NCBI GenBank assembly: GCA_025057055.1
Contig: JANWYF010000082.1
Span: 1-34,381 of the forward strand
DNA from: Rhodovarius sp.
GTDB taxonomy: Bacteria; Pseudomonadota; Alphaproteobacteria; Acetobacterales; Acetobacteraceae
Length of the DNA stretch: 34,381 nt
Direction of reading: 5' to 3'
Part shown: positions 7,169-20,259 of the stretch, piece after piece
Position numbering within the stretch: position 1 is the first letter of the stretch
Layout: every line of letters starts with the position of its first letter
The notes under the pieces: model-generated
The model's database searches: none
Told to the model about the DNA's origin: nothing
What the model saw: the letters and a program-made list of their open reading frames with translations, nothing else
Program-made: the position numbers and the translations under genes

Positions 7169-9734
7169 CGAAGTTCACGATCCGCCCCGGCACATGGATG
7201 CGCCGGCGGATCGTGCCTCCCCCGATGGCGCGCTGCACATTCTCCTGCGCCAGGGCGGCGGCGAAGATCTCCTCCTCTGCGGCCTGGACCGGCACCTCGA
7301 TGCTGGCCCGCAGCCTCCCATTGACCTGTACGGCGATGGTCATGGTCTCGGCCTTCAGCAGTTCGGGATCCGGCTCGAGCCAGGGCAGTTCGGCCACCAG
7401 CCGGTCGGAACCGGGGCGCAGCAGCGTCCACAGCTCCTCGGCCAGATGCGGGATCATCGGCGCGGAGAGGCGCACGATCGCCTCCAGCGCCTCGCGCTTG
7501 GCGGCGGCGGCTTCGGCCGGCGCCTCGGCGATCGCGTTGGCCAGTTCGTGGATGCGCGCGACGGCGACGTTGAAGGCGAAGCTCTCCAGCGCCTCCGTCA
7601 CCGCGGCGATGGCGCGGTGCGTGGCCTGGCGCAGACGGCGCGAGGCGGGCGTCTCGGCCGCCCCTTCGGGCAGCGGCAGCGCGCCGAGGACGAGGCGGTA
7701 GAGCCGCTGGATGAAGCGCGCTGCCCCGGCCACCCCGGCCTCCGACCATTCCATGTCGCGTTCGGGCGGGTTGTCGGAGAGGATGAACCAGCGCGCCGTG
7801 TCGGCGCCGTAGCGGTCGATGATCGCGCCCGGATCGACCGTGTTGCGCTTGGACTTCGACATCGCCTCGACCCGGCCGATCGTCACCGGCTCGCCGGTGT
7901 CGCGGTGGATGGCGGTGCCGTCCGGGCGCTTGATCACCTCCTCGGGGTAGAGCCAGCGGCCATCGGCGCCCTTGTAGCTTTCGTGGGTGACCATGCCCTG
8001 GGTGAAGAGGCCGGCGAAGGGCTCATCGATCTTGAGGTGGCCGGTTGCGCGCATCGCCCGCGTGAAAAAGCGGGAATAGAGCAGGTGCAGGATCGCATGC
8101 TCGATGCCGCCGATGTATTGGTCGACCGGCAGCCAGGCATCCACCGCCTCCGGCAGCACCGGCACCGGCGCGCGGGGCGAGCAGAAGCGGGCGAAGTACC
8201 AGGAGCTGTCGACGAAGGTGTCGAAGGTGTCGGTCTCGCGCCGGGCCGGGCGGCCGCAGCGCGGGCAGTGCACGTGCTTCCAAGTCGGGTGGTGGTCGAG
8301 CGGATTGCCGGGCTTGGTGAAGTCGACATCCTCGGGCAGGCGGACCGGCAGCTGGTCCTTTGGCACCGGCACGATGCCGCAGGCCTCGCAATGGATGATC
8401 GGGATGGGGCAGCCCCAGTAGCGCTGGCGCGAGACGCCCCAATCGCGCAGGCGCCAGTTGACCACGCCGCGGCCGGCCCCGATCTGCTCGAGCTTGGCAA
8501 TCGCGGCCTGCTTGGCCGCTGCGACCTCCAGCCCGTCGAGGAAGTCCGAGTTGAAGACGATGCCATCGCCGGTGAAGGGCTTCTCCTCGACCGAGAAGTC
8601 GGGCCCCGCATCGCGCGGACGGACCACCGCCTTGATCGGCAGGCCATAGCGCTTGGCGAAGAGGTGGTCGCGCTCGTCATGCCCCGGGCAGCCGAAGAGG
8701 GCACCGGTGCCGTATTCCATCAGCACGAAATTGGCGATCCAGACCGGATGACTCTCTCCGGTGAAGGGGTGCAGCACGCGGAAGCCGGTCTCGATCCCGC
8801 GCTTTTCGGCCTGTTCGATCACCGCCTCGCTGGTGCCCATGGCCCGGCATTCGGCGATGAAGGCGGCGGCGGCCGGGTTGCGCCGCGCGGCGGCGGCGGC
8901 GAGCGGATGTTCGGCCGCCACAGCGAGGAAACTCATGCCGAAGAGCGTATCCGGGCGGGTAGTGAAGACCTCCACCGTCTCGATGCCGTCGACCGGTTCG
9001 GCCAGGCGGAAGGAGAAGCGCGCGCCCTCGCTGCGGCCGATCCAGTTGGCCTGCATCAGCTTGACGCGCTCCGGCCAGCGGTCCAGGCGCTCCAGCCCCT
9101 CGAGCAGATCGGCCGCGTATTTGGTGATCGAGAGGAACCACTGCGAGAGCAGCTTCTTCTCGACCGGGGCGCCGGAGCGCCAGCCGCGCCCGTCGATCAC
9201 CTGCTCGTTGGCGAGGACGGTCTGGTCCACCGGGTCCCAGTTGACCCAGCTCTCCTTGCGCTCGACCAGCCCGGCCTCGAGCAGATCGAGAAAGAGGGCC
9301 TGCTGCTGGCCGTAATATTCCGGATCGCAGGTGGCAAACTCCCGCGACCAGTCGAGGGAGAGGCCCATGCGCTTGAGTTCGGCGCGCATGGCGGCGATAT
9401 TGCCGTAGGTCCAGGCGGCGGGGTGGATGCCGCGTTCGCGCGCCGCATTCTCGGCCGGCAGGCCGAAGGCGTCCCAGCCCATGGGATGCAGCACGAGATG
9501 CCCCTGCGCCCGCTTGAAGCGCGCCACCACATCGCCCAGCGTGTAGTTGCGCACATGGCCCATATGGATCTTCCCCGAAGGATAGGGGAACATCTCCAGC
9601 ACATAGTATTTGCGCGCCCCGGGCGGAGGCACATCGGGCACGGCAAAGCAGCGGCGGCTCTCCCAGGCGGCCTGCCACTTCGGCTCGGCGCTGGCGAAAT
9701 CGTAGCGGGCGGGTTCCGAGGGAAGCTGGTCCAT
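7161..9734 (-). CDS. leuS: Leucyl-tRNA synthetase
   Basis: An 857-residue class I synthetase that charges tRNA-Leu. The HIGH motif is HMGH (57-60, in [11 protein letters not shown]). The CP1 editing domain follows. A CxxC pair before and another after [11 protein letters not shown] suggests a zinc knuckle. The second signature is MSKSK (625-629), preceded by A instead of the canonical K. The C-terminal anticodon-binding domain and the end domain are present. The start [13 protein letters not shown] at 9734 fits family N-termini; no clear Shine-Dalgarno is visible. First gene of leuS-lptE-holA, and divergent from the secreted hydrolase gene with only 67 nt between them. Confidence 0.97.
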   Translation of the reverse strand: MDQLPSEPARYDFASAEPKWQAAWESRRCFAVPDVPPPGARKYYVLEMFPYPSGKIHMGHVRNYTLGDVVARFKRAQGHLVLHPMGWDAFGLPAENAARERGIHPAAWTYGNIAAMRAELKRMGLSLDWSREFATCDPEYYGQQQALFLDLLEAGLVERKESWVNWDPVDQTVLANEQVIDGRGWRSGAPVEKKLLSQWFLSITKYAADLLEGLERLDRWPERVKLMQANWIGRSEGARFSFRLAEPVDGIETVEVFTTRPDTLFGMSFLAVAAEHPLAAAAARRNPAAAAFIAECRAMGTSEAVIEQAEKRGIETGFRVLHPFTGESHPVWIANFVLMEYGTGALFGCPGHDERDHLFAKRYGLPIKAVVRPRDAGPDFSVEEKPFTGDGIVFNSDFLDGLEVAAAKQAAIAKLEQIGAGRGVVNWRLRDWGVSRQRYWGCPIPIIHCEACGIVPVPKDQLPVRLPEDVDFTKPGNPLDHHPTWKHVHCPRCGRPARRETDTFDTFVDSSWYFARFCSPRAPVPVLPEAVDAWLPVDQYIGGIEHAILHLLYSRFFTRAMRATGHLKIDEPFAGLFTQGMVTHESYKGADGRWLYPEEVIKRPDGTAIHRDTGEPVTIGRVEAMSKSKRNTVDPGAIIDRYGADTARWFILSDNPPERDMEWSEAGVAGAARFIQRLYRLVLGALPLPEGAAETPASRRLRQATHRAIAAVTEALESFAFNVAVARIHELANAIAEAPAEAAAAKREALEAIVRLSAPMIPHLAEELWTLLRPGSDRLVAELPWLEPDPELLKAETMTIAVQVNGRLRASIEVPVQAAEEEIFAAALAQENVQRAIGGGTIRRRIHVPGRIVNFVV

Positions 9735-9801
9735 GGCCGGCCGCTTTAGAACGGATCGCCGCTTTGTGCCATGGAGGCCGCGCGCTATAGCAGGGGTTGC
9801 G

Positions 9802-10974
9802 ATGCCCAAGCCGCTGCCTCGGAAGCGGGGGCCGTCGCGCTGGCCTCTGCTCTGCCTCTCGCTCTGTCTCGCGCTGTCCACCGGGTTGGCGCCGCCCCCC
9901 GCCCGGGGCCAGACCGCCCCCGCCCTGCCCCCCGGCGCCAGCGCGGCCGAGGCCAGCCTCTACCGCAGCGCCTTCTCCGCCGAACGGCTCGGCCAGCCCC
10001 TGCCTGGCCCCGGCATCGCCACCGGCTTTACCATGCTCTACCGCGGCGCCGTGCCGCATGCCGCCTTCGCCGCCGCCCAGCTGCCGGACGGGCGGGGCGC
10101 CTGGGCGCTGGCCAGCGGCCAGGCCAGCCCCGCGGCGGCCGAGGAGGAAGCCCTGCGCCTCTGCCGGCAGAGCCTGGAGAGCCTGCGCGGCGGCCGGATG
10201 GACGGCGAATGTCGCATCATCGCGGTCGACGGCCGGGTGGGCGGGGAGGCGCTGGTCACCCCCCGCCAGGGCGCGATCGGCCCCTTCACGCTGAGCCCGC
10301 TGCACCTCTTTCGCGGGCCGGATGCCGCAGCCGGTGTCGTGGTCTGGGCGCACGGCTATGGCGGGGCCGGGCGCGACCTGCGGCGCAGCCCCGCTCCCGG
10401 CTTCCTCTCGGCGCTCAACAATGCGGGCTGGGATGTGCTGCGCTTCGACCGCCACCCCGGGGATGATGCCCTGCACCAGAGCCTGCCGCGGCTCATCGAG
10501 GCGCTGCCCCTGCTCCGCCCCTATCCGCGGGTGGTCCTGGCCGGACACAGCCGCGGCGGCTGGCAGGCGCTGCTCGCCGCCGCCCAGGCACCCGCGCTGG
10601 TCGATGGCGTGCTGGCCACCGCCCCGGCGGCGCATGGGGAGCTCGAGGAGGGGGAGCGCAGCGCCCTGGCGCTCGAGGATTTCCGCCGCCACCTCTCTGC
10701 CCTGCCGCGGGATCGGGTGCGCGTCCTGATCGCCCTGTTCGAGGAGGACAGCTTCGACCCCAACCCGGCGGCCCGCGCGGCCGCCCTCACCGGGCTCGGC
10801 CGCAGCGCGCCGACCCTGGTGCTCTTTCCGGACAGCCCCGCGCTGCGCGGCCACCATGGCGCCTCGGACTGGCGCTTCACGCGGGATTATGCCGCCTGCG
10901 TGCTGAGCTTCTTCCACGGGCCGGAGGCGGCGGCACCACGCGGGCTGCGCCGGCGCGGCTGCGGCGGCGGCTGA
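9802..10974 (+). CDS. Secreted alpha/beta hydrolase with an N-terminal Cys-pair domain
   Basis: A 390-residue protein. Residues 1-36 form a signal peptide (basic start, then [15 protein letters not shown]). Residues about 50-150 form a small domain with two cysteines (C121, C137) that could be disulfide-bonded in the periplasm; it resembles DUF4189-like secreted domains only loosely. From about 165 an alpha/beta hydrolase follows, with an oxyanion strand VVWAHGYGG, nucleophile elbow GHSRGG (S250), a probable acid in the FEEDSFDP region and a probable catalytic His in GHHGASDW. The start at 9802 is preferred over an in-frame ATG at 9733, because AGGGG lies 7 nt upstream and the signal peptide begins there. 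Substrate unknown. Confidence 0.8.
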   Translation: MPKPLPRKRGPSRWPLLCLSLCLALSTGLAPPPARGQTAPALPPGASAAEASLYRSAFSAERLGQPLPGPGIATGFTMLYRGAVPHAAFAAAQLPDGRGAWALASGQASPAAAEEEALRLCRQSLESLRGGRMDGECRIIAVDGRVGGEALVTPRQGAIGPFTLSPLHLFRGPDAAAGVVVWAHGYGGAGRDLRRSPAPGFLSALNNAGWDVLRFDRHPGDDALHQSLPRLIEALPLLRPYPRVVLAGHSRGGWQALLAAAQAPALVDGVLATAPAAHGELEEGERSALALEDFRRHLSALPRDRVRVLIALFEEDSFDPNPAARAAALTGLGRSAPTLVLFPDSPALRGHHGASDWRFTRDYAACVLSFFHGPEAAAPRGLRRRGCGGG

Positions 10975-11098
10975 GCTCCCGGGGCCCGACCCTGGGGCCT
11001 GGCGGCGCTTCCGCCGCGGCGCGCGGGCTGATAGTGAAACCACCCCTGGGACGGGGCAGCGATTCGTCCGCCCGGGGCCAGACCACGAGGGGCCGGCC
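10975..11098 (+). promoter_or_regulatory. dnaN leader region with a small hairpin and a weak -10-like element
   Basis: GGCGG-CGCTT-CCGCC at 11001-11015 can fold but has no T-run. GATAGT at 11030-11035 is a possible -10 box without a convincing -35. A GAGGGG Shine-Dalgarno precedes the dnaN ATG by 6-7 nt. No cluster of DnaA boxes is visible. Confidence 0.3.
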
Positions 11099-12351
11099 AT
11101 GAGGATCACCGTCGAGCGCGCCGTTCTGCTCAAGGCGCTCGCGCATGTGCAGTCGGTGGTGGAACGGCGCAACACCATCCCGATCCTGGCCCATGTGCTG
11201 CTGGATGCGCGCGATGGGCGCCTGATGCTGACCGCCACCGACATGGAAATCGCGGTGGTCGAGGAGGTGGGCGCAGCGGCCCCGGCGCGCGAAGGCCGCA
11301 GCACCGGCGGGGCGGCTGCCGCCTCCGGCAGCGACCTGCCCGCCGAGAGCGAGCGCAAGCCCGCCGCCAGGCGGGAGAGCGAGGAGGGAGCGACGTCAGG
11401 CGGCGTGGTCATCCTGCGGGAGGGGCGCACCACCGCCCCGGCCGCAACCCTCTATGACATCGTGCGCAAACTGCCCGAGGGGGCGCGGATCGAGCTCGAC
11501 CATCCCGGCGGGGATGCCCCGCTCAAGCTGCGCGCGGGCCGTTTCGTGACCCATATGCTGGCCCTGCCGGTCGAGGATTTCCCCGCCATGACCGAGGGCA
11601 AGCTGCCCTTCCGCTTCCGCCTGCCGGCGGCGACGCTGCGCGGCCTGATCGACCGCACGCGCTTTGCCATCAGCACCGAGGAGACGCGCTACTACCTCAA
11701 CGGCATCTACCTGCACGTCTCCGAACAGGACGGCGCGCCGATGCTGCGCGCGGTGGCAACCGACGGGCACCGGCTGGCGCGCGTGGAGGTGCCGATGCCC
11801 GAAGGGGCGCGTGGCATGCCGGGCGTGATCGTCCCGCGCAAGACGGTCAACGAGCTGCGCAAGCTGGCCGAGGAGACGGAGGGCGAGGTCGAGATCCGCC
11901 TCTCCGACACCAAGATCCAGTTCACCCTGGGGCCGGTCAAACTGACCTCCAAGCTGATCGACGGCACCTTCCCCGACTATGAGCGGGTGATCCCCAAGGC
12001 CAACGACAAGGTGCTGACGGTAGCCAAGAAGCAGTTCGCCGAGGCGGTGGCGCGCGTGGCTGCCATCTCGACCGAGCGGTCGCGGCCGGTCAAACTCTCG
12101 CTCGGGCCCAATCTGCTGCGGCTCGAGGCCTCCTCTCCCGACCAGGGCCAGGCGCAGGAGGAGCTCGACGACGGCAGCGTCGAATACCGCGCAAGCCCGC
12201 TCGAGATCGGCTTCCAGGCCCGCTACCTCGCCGACATCACCGAGCAGATCGAGGAGACGGTGCGCTTCGAGTTTGCCGACGGCTCGAGCCCGACGGTGGT
12301 CAAGGACGCCGCCCGGCCCGATGCCCTCTATGTCCTGATGCCGATGCGGGT

Positions 12352-12355
<4 letters not shown>
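11099..12355 (+). CDS. dnaN: DNA polymerase III sliding clamp (beta subunit) with an extra insertion
   Basis: A 418-residue beta clamp, the processivity ring of the replicase. The three-domain fold is recognisable from the start (MRITVERAVLLKAL) through RYYLNGIYLH and TDGHRLARVE to the conserved C-terminus YVLMPMRV that forms part of the partner-binding pocket. Family members are normally about 365-375 residues. The excess is one block in domain I, roughly residues 58-105, rich in A, G, S, E and R, between TDMEIAVVEEV and TLYDIVRKLPEG. The reading frame is intact, so the protein is probably functional. It overlaps recF by 4 nt. Confidence 0.95.
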
Positions 12356-15995
<3,640 letters not shown>

Positions 15996-16016
15996 GGCGG
16001 CCCGCGGGGGGCGCCC

Positions 16017-18125
16017 TCAGGCCGGGCGCAGTTCGAGCGAAATCAGCCGCACCCAGGGCAGAGTCTCGGGCAGATCCATCTCCGGTTCGGCCAAAAGCCG
16101 AATGGAGTGCGCCCCGGCCGCCAGCGGCAGGCGCAGCATGGCATAGCCGCGGGGGGCGATCTCGACCCCGCGGTCGAGCGCCGACACCCGCACCCGTCGC
16201 TCCGCCGCCAGCGCGAGGCAGAGCGTGCCGGCCACCGGTGCCGCCAGGTGCAGCCACGCCTGCCTCTCGGCCATCGCCGCCCCGCGCGGACCGGGCCGCA
16301 TCCAACCTTCGGCGAGGATCATGCGCAGCGGATGGGCGATGGGATCGGCGGGCCAGGGCCGCGCATCGGGCCCCAAGATCGGGGAGGGGGCGAAACGCAG
16401 GCCGGGGGGCAAGACGGGATGGACCATCGCCGCCGCCTCGCCTTCGGGCGGGCCCAGGCGCAGGCAGGCCTGGAGGATGTCCTGCGCCACCTCCGGCCAG
16501 CGGCGCGCCCTGAAGCCAGCGCGCAGCCGCGCCTCGGCCTCTTCGAGGAAGCCGGGTTCGCCGAGCAGGCGGCGGAAGAGCGGCAGCGCCGCCTCCACAT
16601 CCTCGGGGTCGAAAAAGAGGGCATAGCCCTCCCCCACTTCCGGCATGGAGCCGCGGTTCGAGGCGACGCAGAGCTTGCCGCGCGCCAGGCTCTCCCCGAT
16701 CGGCAGGCCCCAGCCCTCGATCAGGCTGGGCTGTACCGTGAAGAGGCAGGCGGCGTAGAGGGTTTCGATCTCCCCATCCGACAAGCCCGCAATCACCTGC
16801 ACCAGCCCGTCGAGCCCATCCGCTTCGGCCAGGGCGTATTCCAGCTCCAGCAGGTTCCAGCCGAGCTTGCCGGCCAGCACGAGCGGCGGCACCGCCACCC
16901 CTTCGGCGCGCAGCCGGGCCCAGAGGCGCACCAGGAAGGCGTGGTTCTTGCGCGCCTCCACCGTGCCGACCGAGAGCACGAAGCGCTGCCCGCGCAGGGC
17001 AGCTATGGCCGGCGTCCAGCACTCCTGCTGGCTGCTGCCGGCGGCGAGAGGGGGGCGCATCTCATGGGCCAGCGGCACGGTGATGACCGGGCGCTCCGGC
17101 AGGCCATGCGCCGCGATGGTCTGGCGGATGCTGCGTTCGGTGTGGCGGCTGTTGGCCACCGCGCCGTGCAGGCCGAGCAGCTCCTCGCCGAGGCAGATCG
17201 TGAACTCCCGCACCAGTTCGGGGTGGCAGAGTTCGGGGTGGGAGAGCGGGATCAGATCGTGGATCAGCGCGAGGCTGACCGCCCCGGACCGGCGCAGCGC
17301 GAGATGCAGCACCGGGTTGCCCTGATGCATCCAGAAGCCGCCGGGCTGGAGGTAGCGCAGGCCGGGCCGCGGCATGACGGGGGCGGCGCCGCGCAACAGG
17401 CGGTCCAGCAGCCGGTGCATCTCGGGCGTGTTGCCGCGCCCCGCCTCGGCCAGCTTCAGCACCTGCTGCAGCGGCGCGCGCGGCAGCGCCCAGATGCGCT
17501 GATCCCAGGGGCGGGTCAGCACGCAGGTGGCGCGCCCCGGCTCGGCCAGGGCAAGTTCGGCCAGCGCCGCGATGACCCGCTGGATGCCCGAGAGGGTCCG
17601 GTTGTGCCGGACGTATTCCACCAGATCCGCCACGTCGATCCAGACCGGCGCATCGCCCGGCGCGGCATCGCCGGCCGGCCGCATGCCCGGCAGGCGCAGC
17701 CGGCGCACCGCCGCGCGCCCGCCGCGCTCGGCCGCCTCGGCCAGCCGCTGGGCGGCCAGCCGGTGCTGGCCATGGTCGAGCAGGAAGGTGCCATGCACGA
17801 AGCGGTGGTAGGGGTCCTGCGGGTCGCGGGCGATGGCGCGCACATAGGCGGCTTCGGCCTCCGCCTCCCGGCCCAGGGCGCGCAGGCAATGGCCCATCAT
17901 GCTCCAGCCCATGGCATGGTCGGGCCGGCGCTCGAGATAGGCCTCGTAGAGGGCCAAGGCCTCCCGGAACCGCCCGGCGCGCCGCAGCCGATCGGCCCGC
18001 CGGCGCAGCGCCGCCGCTTGCTGCCAGAAGCGCCGCTGCAGCATCCGCCGCAGGAAGAGCCGGGGCGAGGTCATGCCGCGCGGCCCCATCCAGCGGCGCA
18101 GCAGGCGCCCGATCCGATCAAGCAT
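16017..18125 (-). CDS. TPR - GT4 glycosyltransferase - C-terminal beta module fusion (third copy)
   Basis: A 702-residue protein, last of three tandem paralogues. A basic N-terminus precedes two to three TPR-like helices (about 40-135; RPDHAMGWSMMGHCLRALG). A linker leads to a GT-B fold of family GT4: IDVADLVEYV and SGIQRV (179-184) open the acceptor half, ALIHDLIPL (about 286-294) follows, then FVLSVGTVEARKN (382-394). The donor-sugar EX7E motif is E470-GWGLPIG-E478. The C-terminal 100 residues contain AEGW (605-608) and alternating hydrophobic strands. No signal peptide or clear membrane helix, so it is probably cytoplasmic. The start overlaps the preceding copy by 8 nt (ATGCTTGA). The sugar and acceptor are unknown. 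Confidence 0.85.
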   Translation of the reverse strand: MLDRIGRLLRRWMGPRGMTSPRLFLRRMLQRRFWQQAAALRRRADRLRRAGRFREALALYEAYLERRPDHAMGWSMMGHCLRALGREAEAEAAYVRAIARDPQDPYHRFVHGTFLLDHGQHRLAAQRLAEAAERGGRAAVRRLRLPGMRPAGDAAPGDAPVWIDVADLVEYVRHNRTLSGIQRVIAALAELALAEPGRATCVLTRPWDQRIWALPRAPLQQVLKLAEAGRGNTPEMHRLLDRLLRGAAPVMPRPGLRYLQPGGFWMHQGNPVLHLALRRSGAVSLALIHDLIPLSHPELCHPELVREFTICLGEELLGLHGAVANSRHTERSIRQTIAAHGLPERPVITVPLAHEMRPPLAAGSSQQECWTPAIAALRGQRFVLSVGTVEARKNHAFLVRLWARLRAEGVAVPPLVLAGKLGWNLLELEYALAEADGLDGLVQVIAGLSDGEIETLYAACLFTVQPSLIEGWGLPIGESLARGKLCVASNRGSMPEVGEGYALFFDPEDVEAALPLFRRLLGEPGFLEEAEARLRAGFRARRWPEVAQDILQACLRLGPPEGEAAAMVHPVLPPGLRFAPSPILGPDARPWPADPIAHPLRMILAEGWMRPGPRGAAMAERQAWLHLAAPVAGTLCLALAAERRVRVSALDRGVEIAPRGYAMLRLPLAAGAHSIRLLAEPEMDLPETLPWVRLISLELRPA

Positions 18126-20190
18126 CCGGCTGAAATTCCAGCGCGATCAGCCACAGGCCGGGGCGCGCATCGGGCGGCGGGGCGGCAGGCCCATCCTGAC
18201 CGACCGGTTCGGCGCTGACGGCGAAGGAGACCGGCCCCGCCCGCAGCGGCAGCTCGAGCAACCCATAGCCTTCGGCCGCAAGGGCGAGGCGCTGCCCGCC
18301 GGCGGACACGACCAGGGCAGGGCCTGCGCGCAGCGCGAGCCGAAGGCGCCCGGGCACCGGTGCCTCGGCATGGACCCAGCCCTGCCGGCCGATGAGGTGT
18401 GAACCGCGCGGGCCGGGGCCGGACCAGCCCTCGGCCAGGGCAAGGCGCAGCGGATGGCGGAAGAGATCCAGGCCGGTCTCCACCCGGTCCGGCCCGGTCC
18501 AGGGCGAGGGGGCATAGGCCCCGCCGGCGGCAGGCAGCGGCGGCCGCAGCGGTTCTCCGCCGGCCACGGGCGGCAGGCCGGCCAGGCTGTCGAGCATGCG
18601 CCGTGCCACCTCCGGCCAGTGGCGGGGGCGGAAGCCCTCGCGCAGCCGCGCCTCGGCCTCTGCCAGGAAGCCCGGCTCGGCGAGCAGGCGGCGAAAGAGC
18701 GGCAGCGCCGCCTCCACATCCTCGGGGTCGATGTAGAAGCAGAACTCCCCGCCCACCTCCGGCAGGGCGCCGCGGGCCGAGGCGACGCAGATCCGCCCAT
18801 GCGCCAGGCTCTCGCCCACGGGCAGGCCCCAGCCTTCCGTGAAAGAGGGAAAGACGGTGAACAGGCACGCGTCGTAGAGGGCCTCGAGCTCCCCGTCGGA
18901 GAGGCTCGAGAAGACGCGCACCCGCCCGCCGACCGAGTTGGTCTCGGCCATGGCGCGCTCGAAGGCGCTGGTCTGCCAGCCGAGCTTGCCCACGATCGCA
19001 AGCGGCGGCGGCTCCAGCCCCTCCTCGAGCAGGCGCTGCCAGAGCCGCACCAGGAAGGCCTGGTTCTTGCGCGATTCGATCGTGCCCACGCAGAGCACGA
19101 AGCGCTGCCCCCTGAGCGGGGCGATGCGTTCGCTCCAGCGCGGGGTGGCCAGACCCTCCGGCCGCAGCGCATGGGCCAGCGGCACGGGCAGGACGGGCCG
19201 CGGCGCCAGCCCGTGGCGGGCCATGAAATCGCGCACCGTCTGCGCCGTGTGCCGGCTGTTGGCCAGGATCACATCGGCGGCGAACAGCGCCTCGCCCAGC
19301 ACGGCCGAGAATTCGCGCACCAGATCGGGCACGCAGACCTCAGGGTGGGTGATCGGTATCAGGTCATGGATCAGCACCGCGATCCCCATGCCGGCGCGCT
19401 TGAGGGTGGCGAGCAGCGGGGCATTGCCGCCGCCAATCCAGAAGGCGCCGGCCTGCAGGAGCCAGCCCCCTGCGACCGGTGCCACGGGCCGGGCGCTGCG
19501 GCGCAGCGCGTCGAGCAGGGCCACCGTCTCGGCGCTGCCGCCCTGCCCCGAACCCAGCAGGGCGAGCAGCCGCTCCTGCAGCCGGCGCGACAGGGCGCGG
19601 GGTTCGGGGTTCCAGGGGTCGGTCAGCACGCAATGGGCCAGTTCGGGGCGGCGCAACGCCTCGGCCATCAGCTCCGCCTGGACGCGCTGGATGCCCGAGA
19701 GGTTGCGGTTATGCGCGGCATAGATCAGCAGGTCAGAGACATCGATGAAGATGCGCGCGCCCGAGGGGGTGGCATCATCCGGATCGGGCTCCGGCAGGGC
19801 AGCGAGTTCGCGCTCCGCCGCCGCACCAGCCCCCGCGGCCACGGCGCGCGCCAGCCATTCCCGCGCTTCGGCCAGGCGGCCAAGGCGCAGGAGGTGGCTG
19901 CCGCGGCAATGCAGGATGTAGGGGTCGGTGGGCGAGCGCTCAGTGGCAGTGGCGAAGGCCTCCGCCGCCTCCTCCCCCCGGCCCTGGGCGGCCAGGACAT
20001 GGCCAAGCATGGTCCAGGCCATGCCATGGTCGGGCCGCAGCAGGAGATAGGCGCGGTAGAAGGCCTCGGCTTCCTCAGGCCGGCCGGCGCGGCGCAGCCG
20101 ATCGGCGCGGGCGCGAAGCCAGGCGCTGCGCCACCGCCAGGGCTTGCGCGCCAGCACGATGCGCGCGGTGCGGGCGATGCGGCTGAGCAT
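18118..20190 (-). CDS. TPR - GT4 glycosyltransferase - C-terminal beta module fusion (second copy)
   Basis: A 690-residue paralogue of both neighbours, with the same order of parts. TPR-like helices span about 25-120 (RPDHGMAWTMLGHVLAAQG). The GT4 domain begins at about 147 (IDVSDLLIYA), with SGIQRV at 165-170, VLIHDLIPITHPE at about 272-284, CVGTIESRKN, and EX7E at E452-GWGLPVG-E460. The C-terminal module contains AEGW (586-589) followed by a degenerate S-G-P-G-P-R-G motif. By eye it is closer to the third copy than to the first in linker and C-terminal spacing; this was not measured. Its active-site motifs are complete, so it is probably an active enzyme. Confidence 0.85.
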   Translation of the reverse strand: MLSRIARTARIVLARKPWRWRSAWLRARADRLRRAGRPEEAEAFYRAYLLLRPDHGMAWTMLGHVLAAQGRGEEAAEAFATATERSPTDPYILHCRGSHLLRLGRLAEAREWLARAVAAGAGAAAERELAALPEPDPDDATPSGARIFIDVSDLLIYAAHNRNLSGIQRVQAELMAEALRRPELAHCVLTDPWNPEPRALSRRLQERLLALLGSGQGGSAETVALLDALRRSARPVAPVAGGWLLQAGAFWIGGGNAPLLATLKRAGMGIAVLIHDLIPITHPEVCVPDLVREFSAVLGEALFAADVILANSRHTAQTVRDFMARHGLAPRPVLPVPLAHALRPEGLATPRWSERIAPLRGQRFVLCVGTIESRKNQAFLVRLWQRLLEEGLEPPPLAIVGKLGWQTSAFERAMAETNSVGGRVRVFSSLSDGELEALYDACLFTVFPSFTEGWGLPVGESLAHGRICVASARGALPEVGGEFCFYIDPEDVEAALPLFRRLLAEPGFLAEAEARLREGFRPRHWPEVARRMLDSLAGLPPVAGGEPLRPPLPAAGGAYAPSPWTGPDRVETGLDLFRHPLRLALAEGWSGPGPRGSHLIGRQGWVHAEAPVPGRLRLALRAGPALVVSAGGQRLALAAEGYGLLELPLRAGPVSFAVSAEPVGQDGPAAPPPDARPGLWLIALEFQPDA

Positions 20191-20259
20191 GACGGCGCCC
20201 CTCTTACGCGGCGAGGAGGGCCGCCGCCAGGGTAGCCGGGCGCAGCACCGCCGCCATCC

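Noticed and set aside
7194-9749. Long plus-strand open frame (851 codons) opposite leuS
   Set aside because: It mirrors leuS codons in very GC-rich DNA. It has no recognisable domain, and leuS is unmistakable on the other strand.
9733-9801. N-terminal extension of the secreted hydrolase from ATG 9733
   Set aside because: It would bury the signal peptide and overlap the leuS start. A better Shine-Dalgarno lies before 9802.
8677-11433. Minus-strand open frame of 918 codons across leuS, the hydrolase and dnaN
   Set aside because: It crosses three solid genes in other frames and shows no protein-like pattern.
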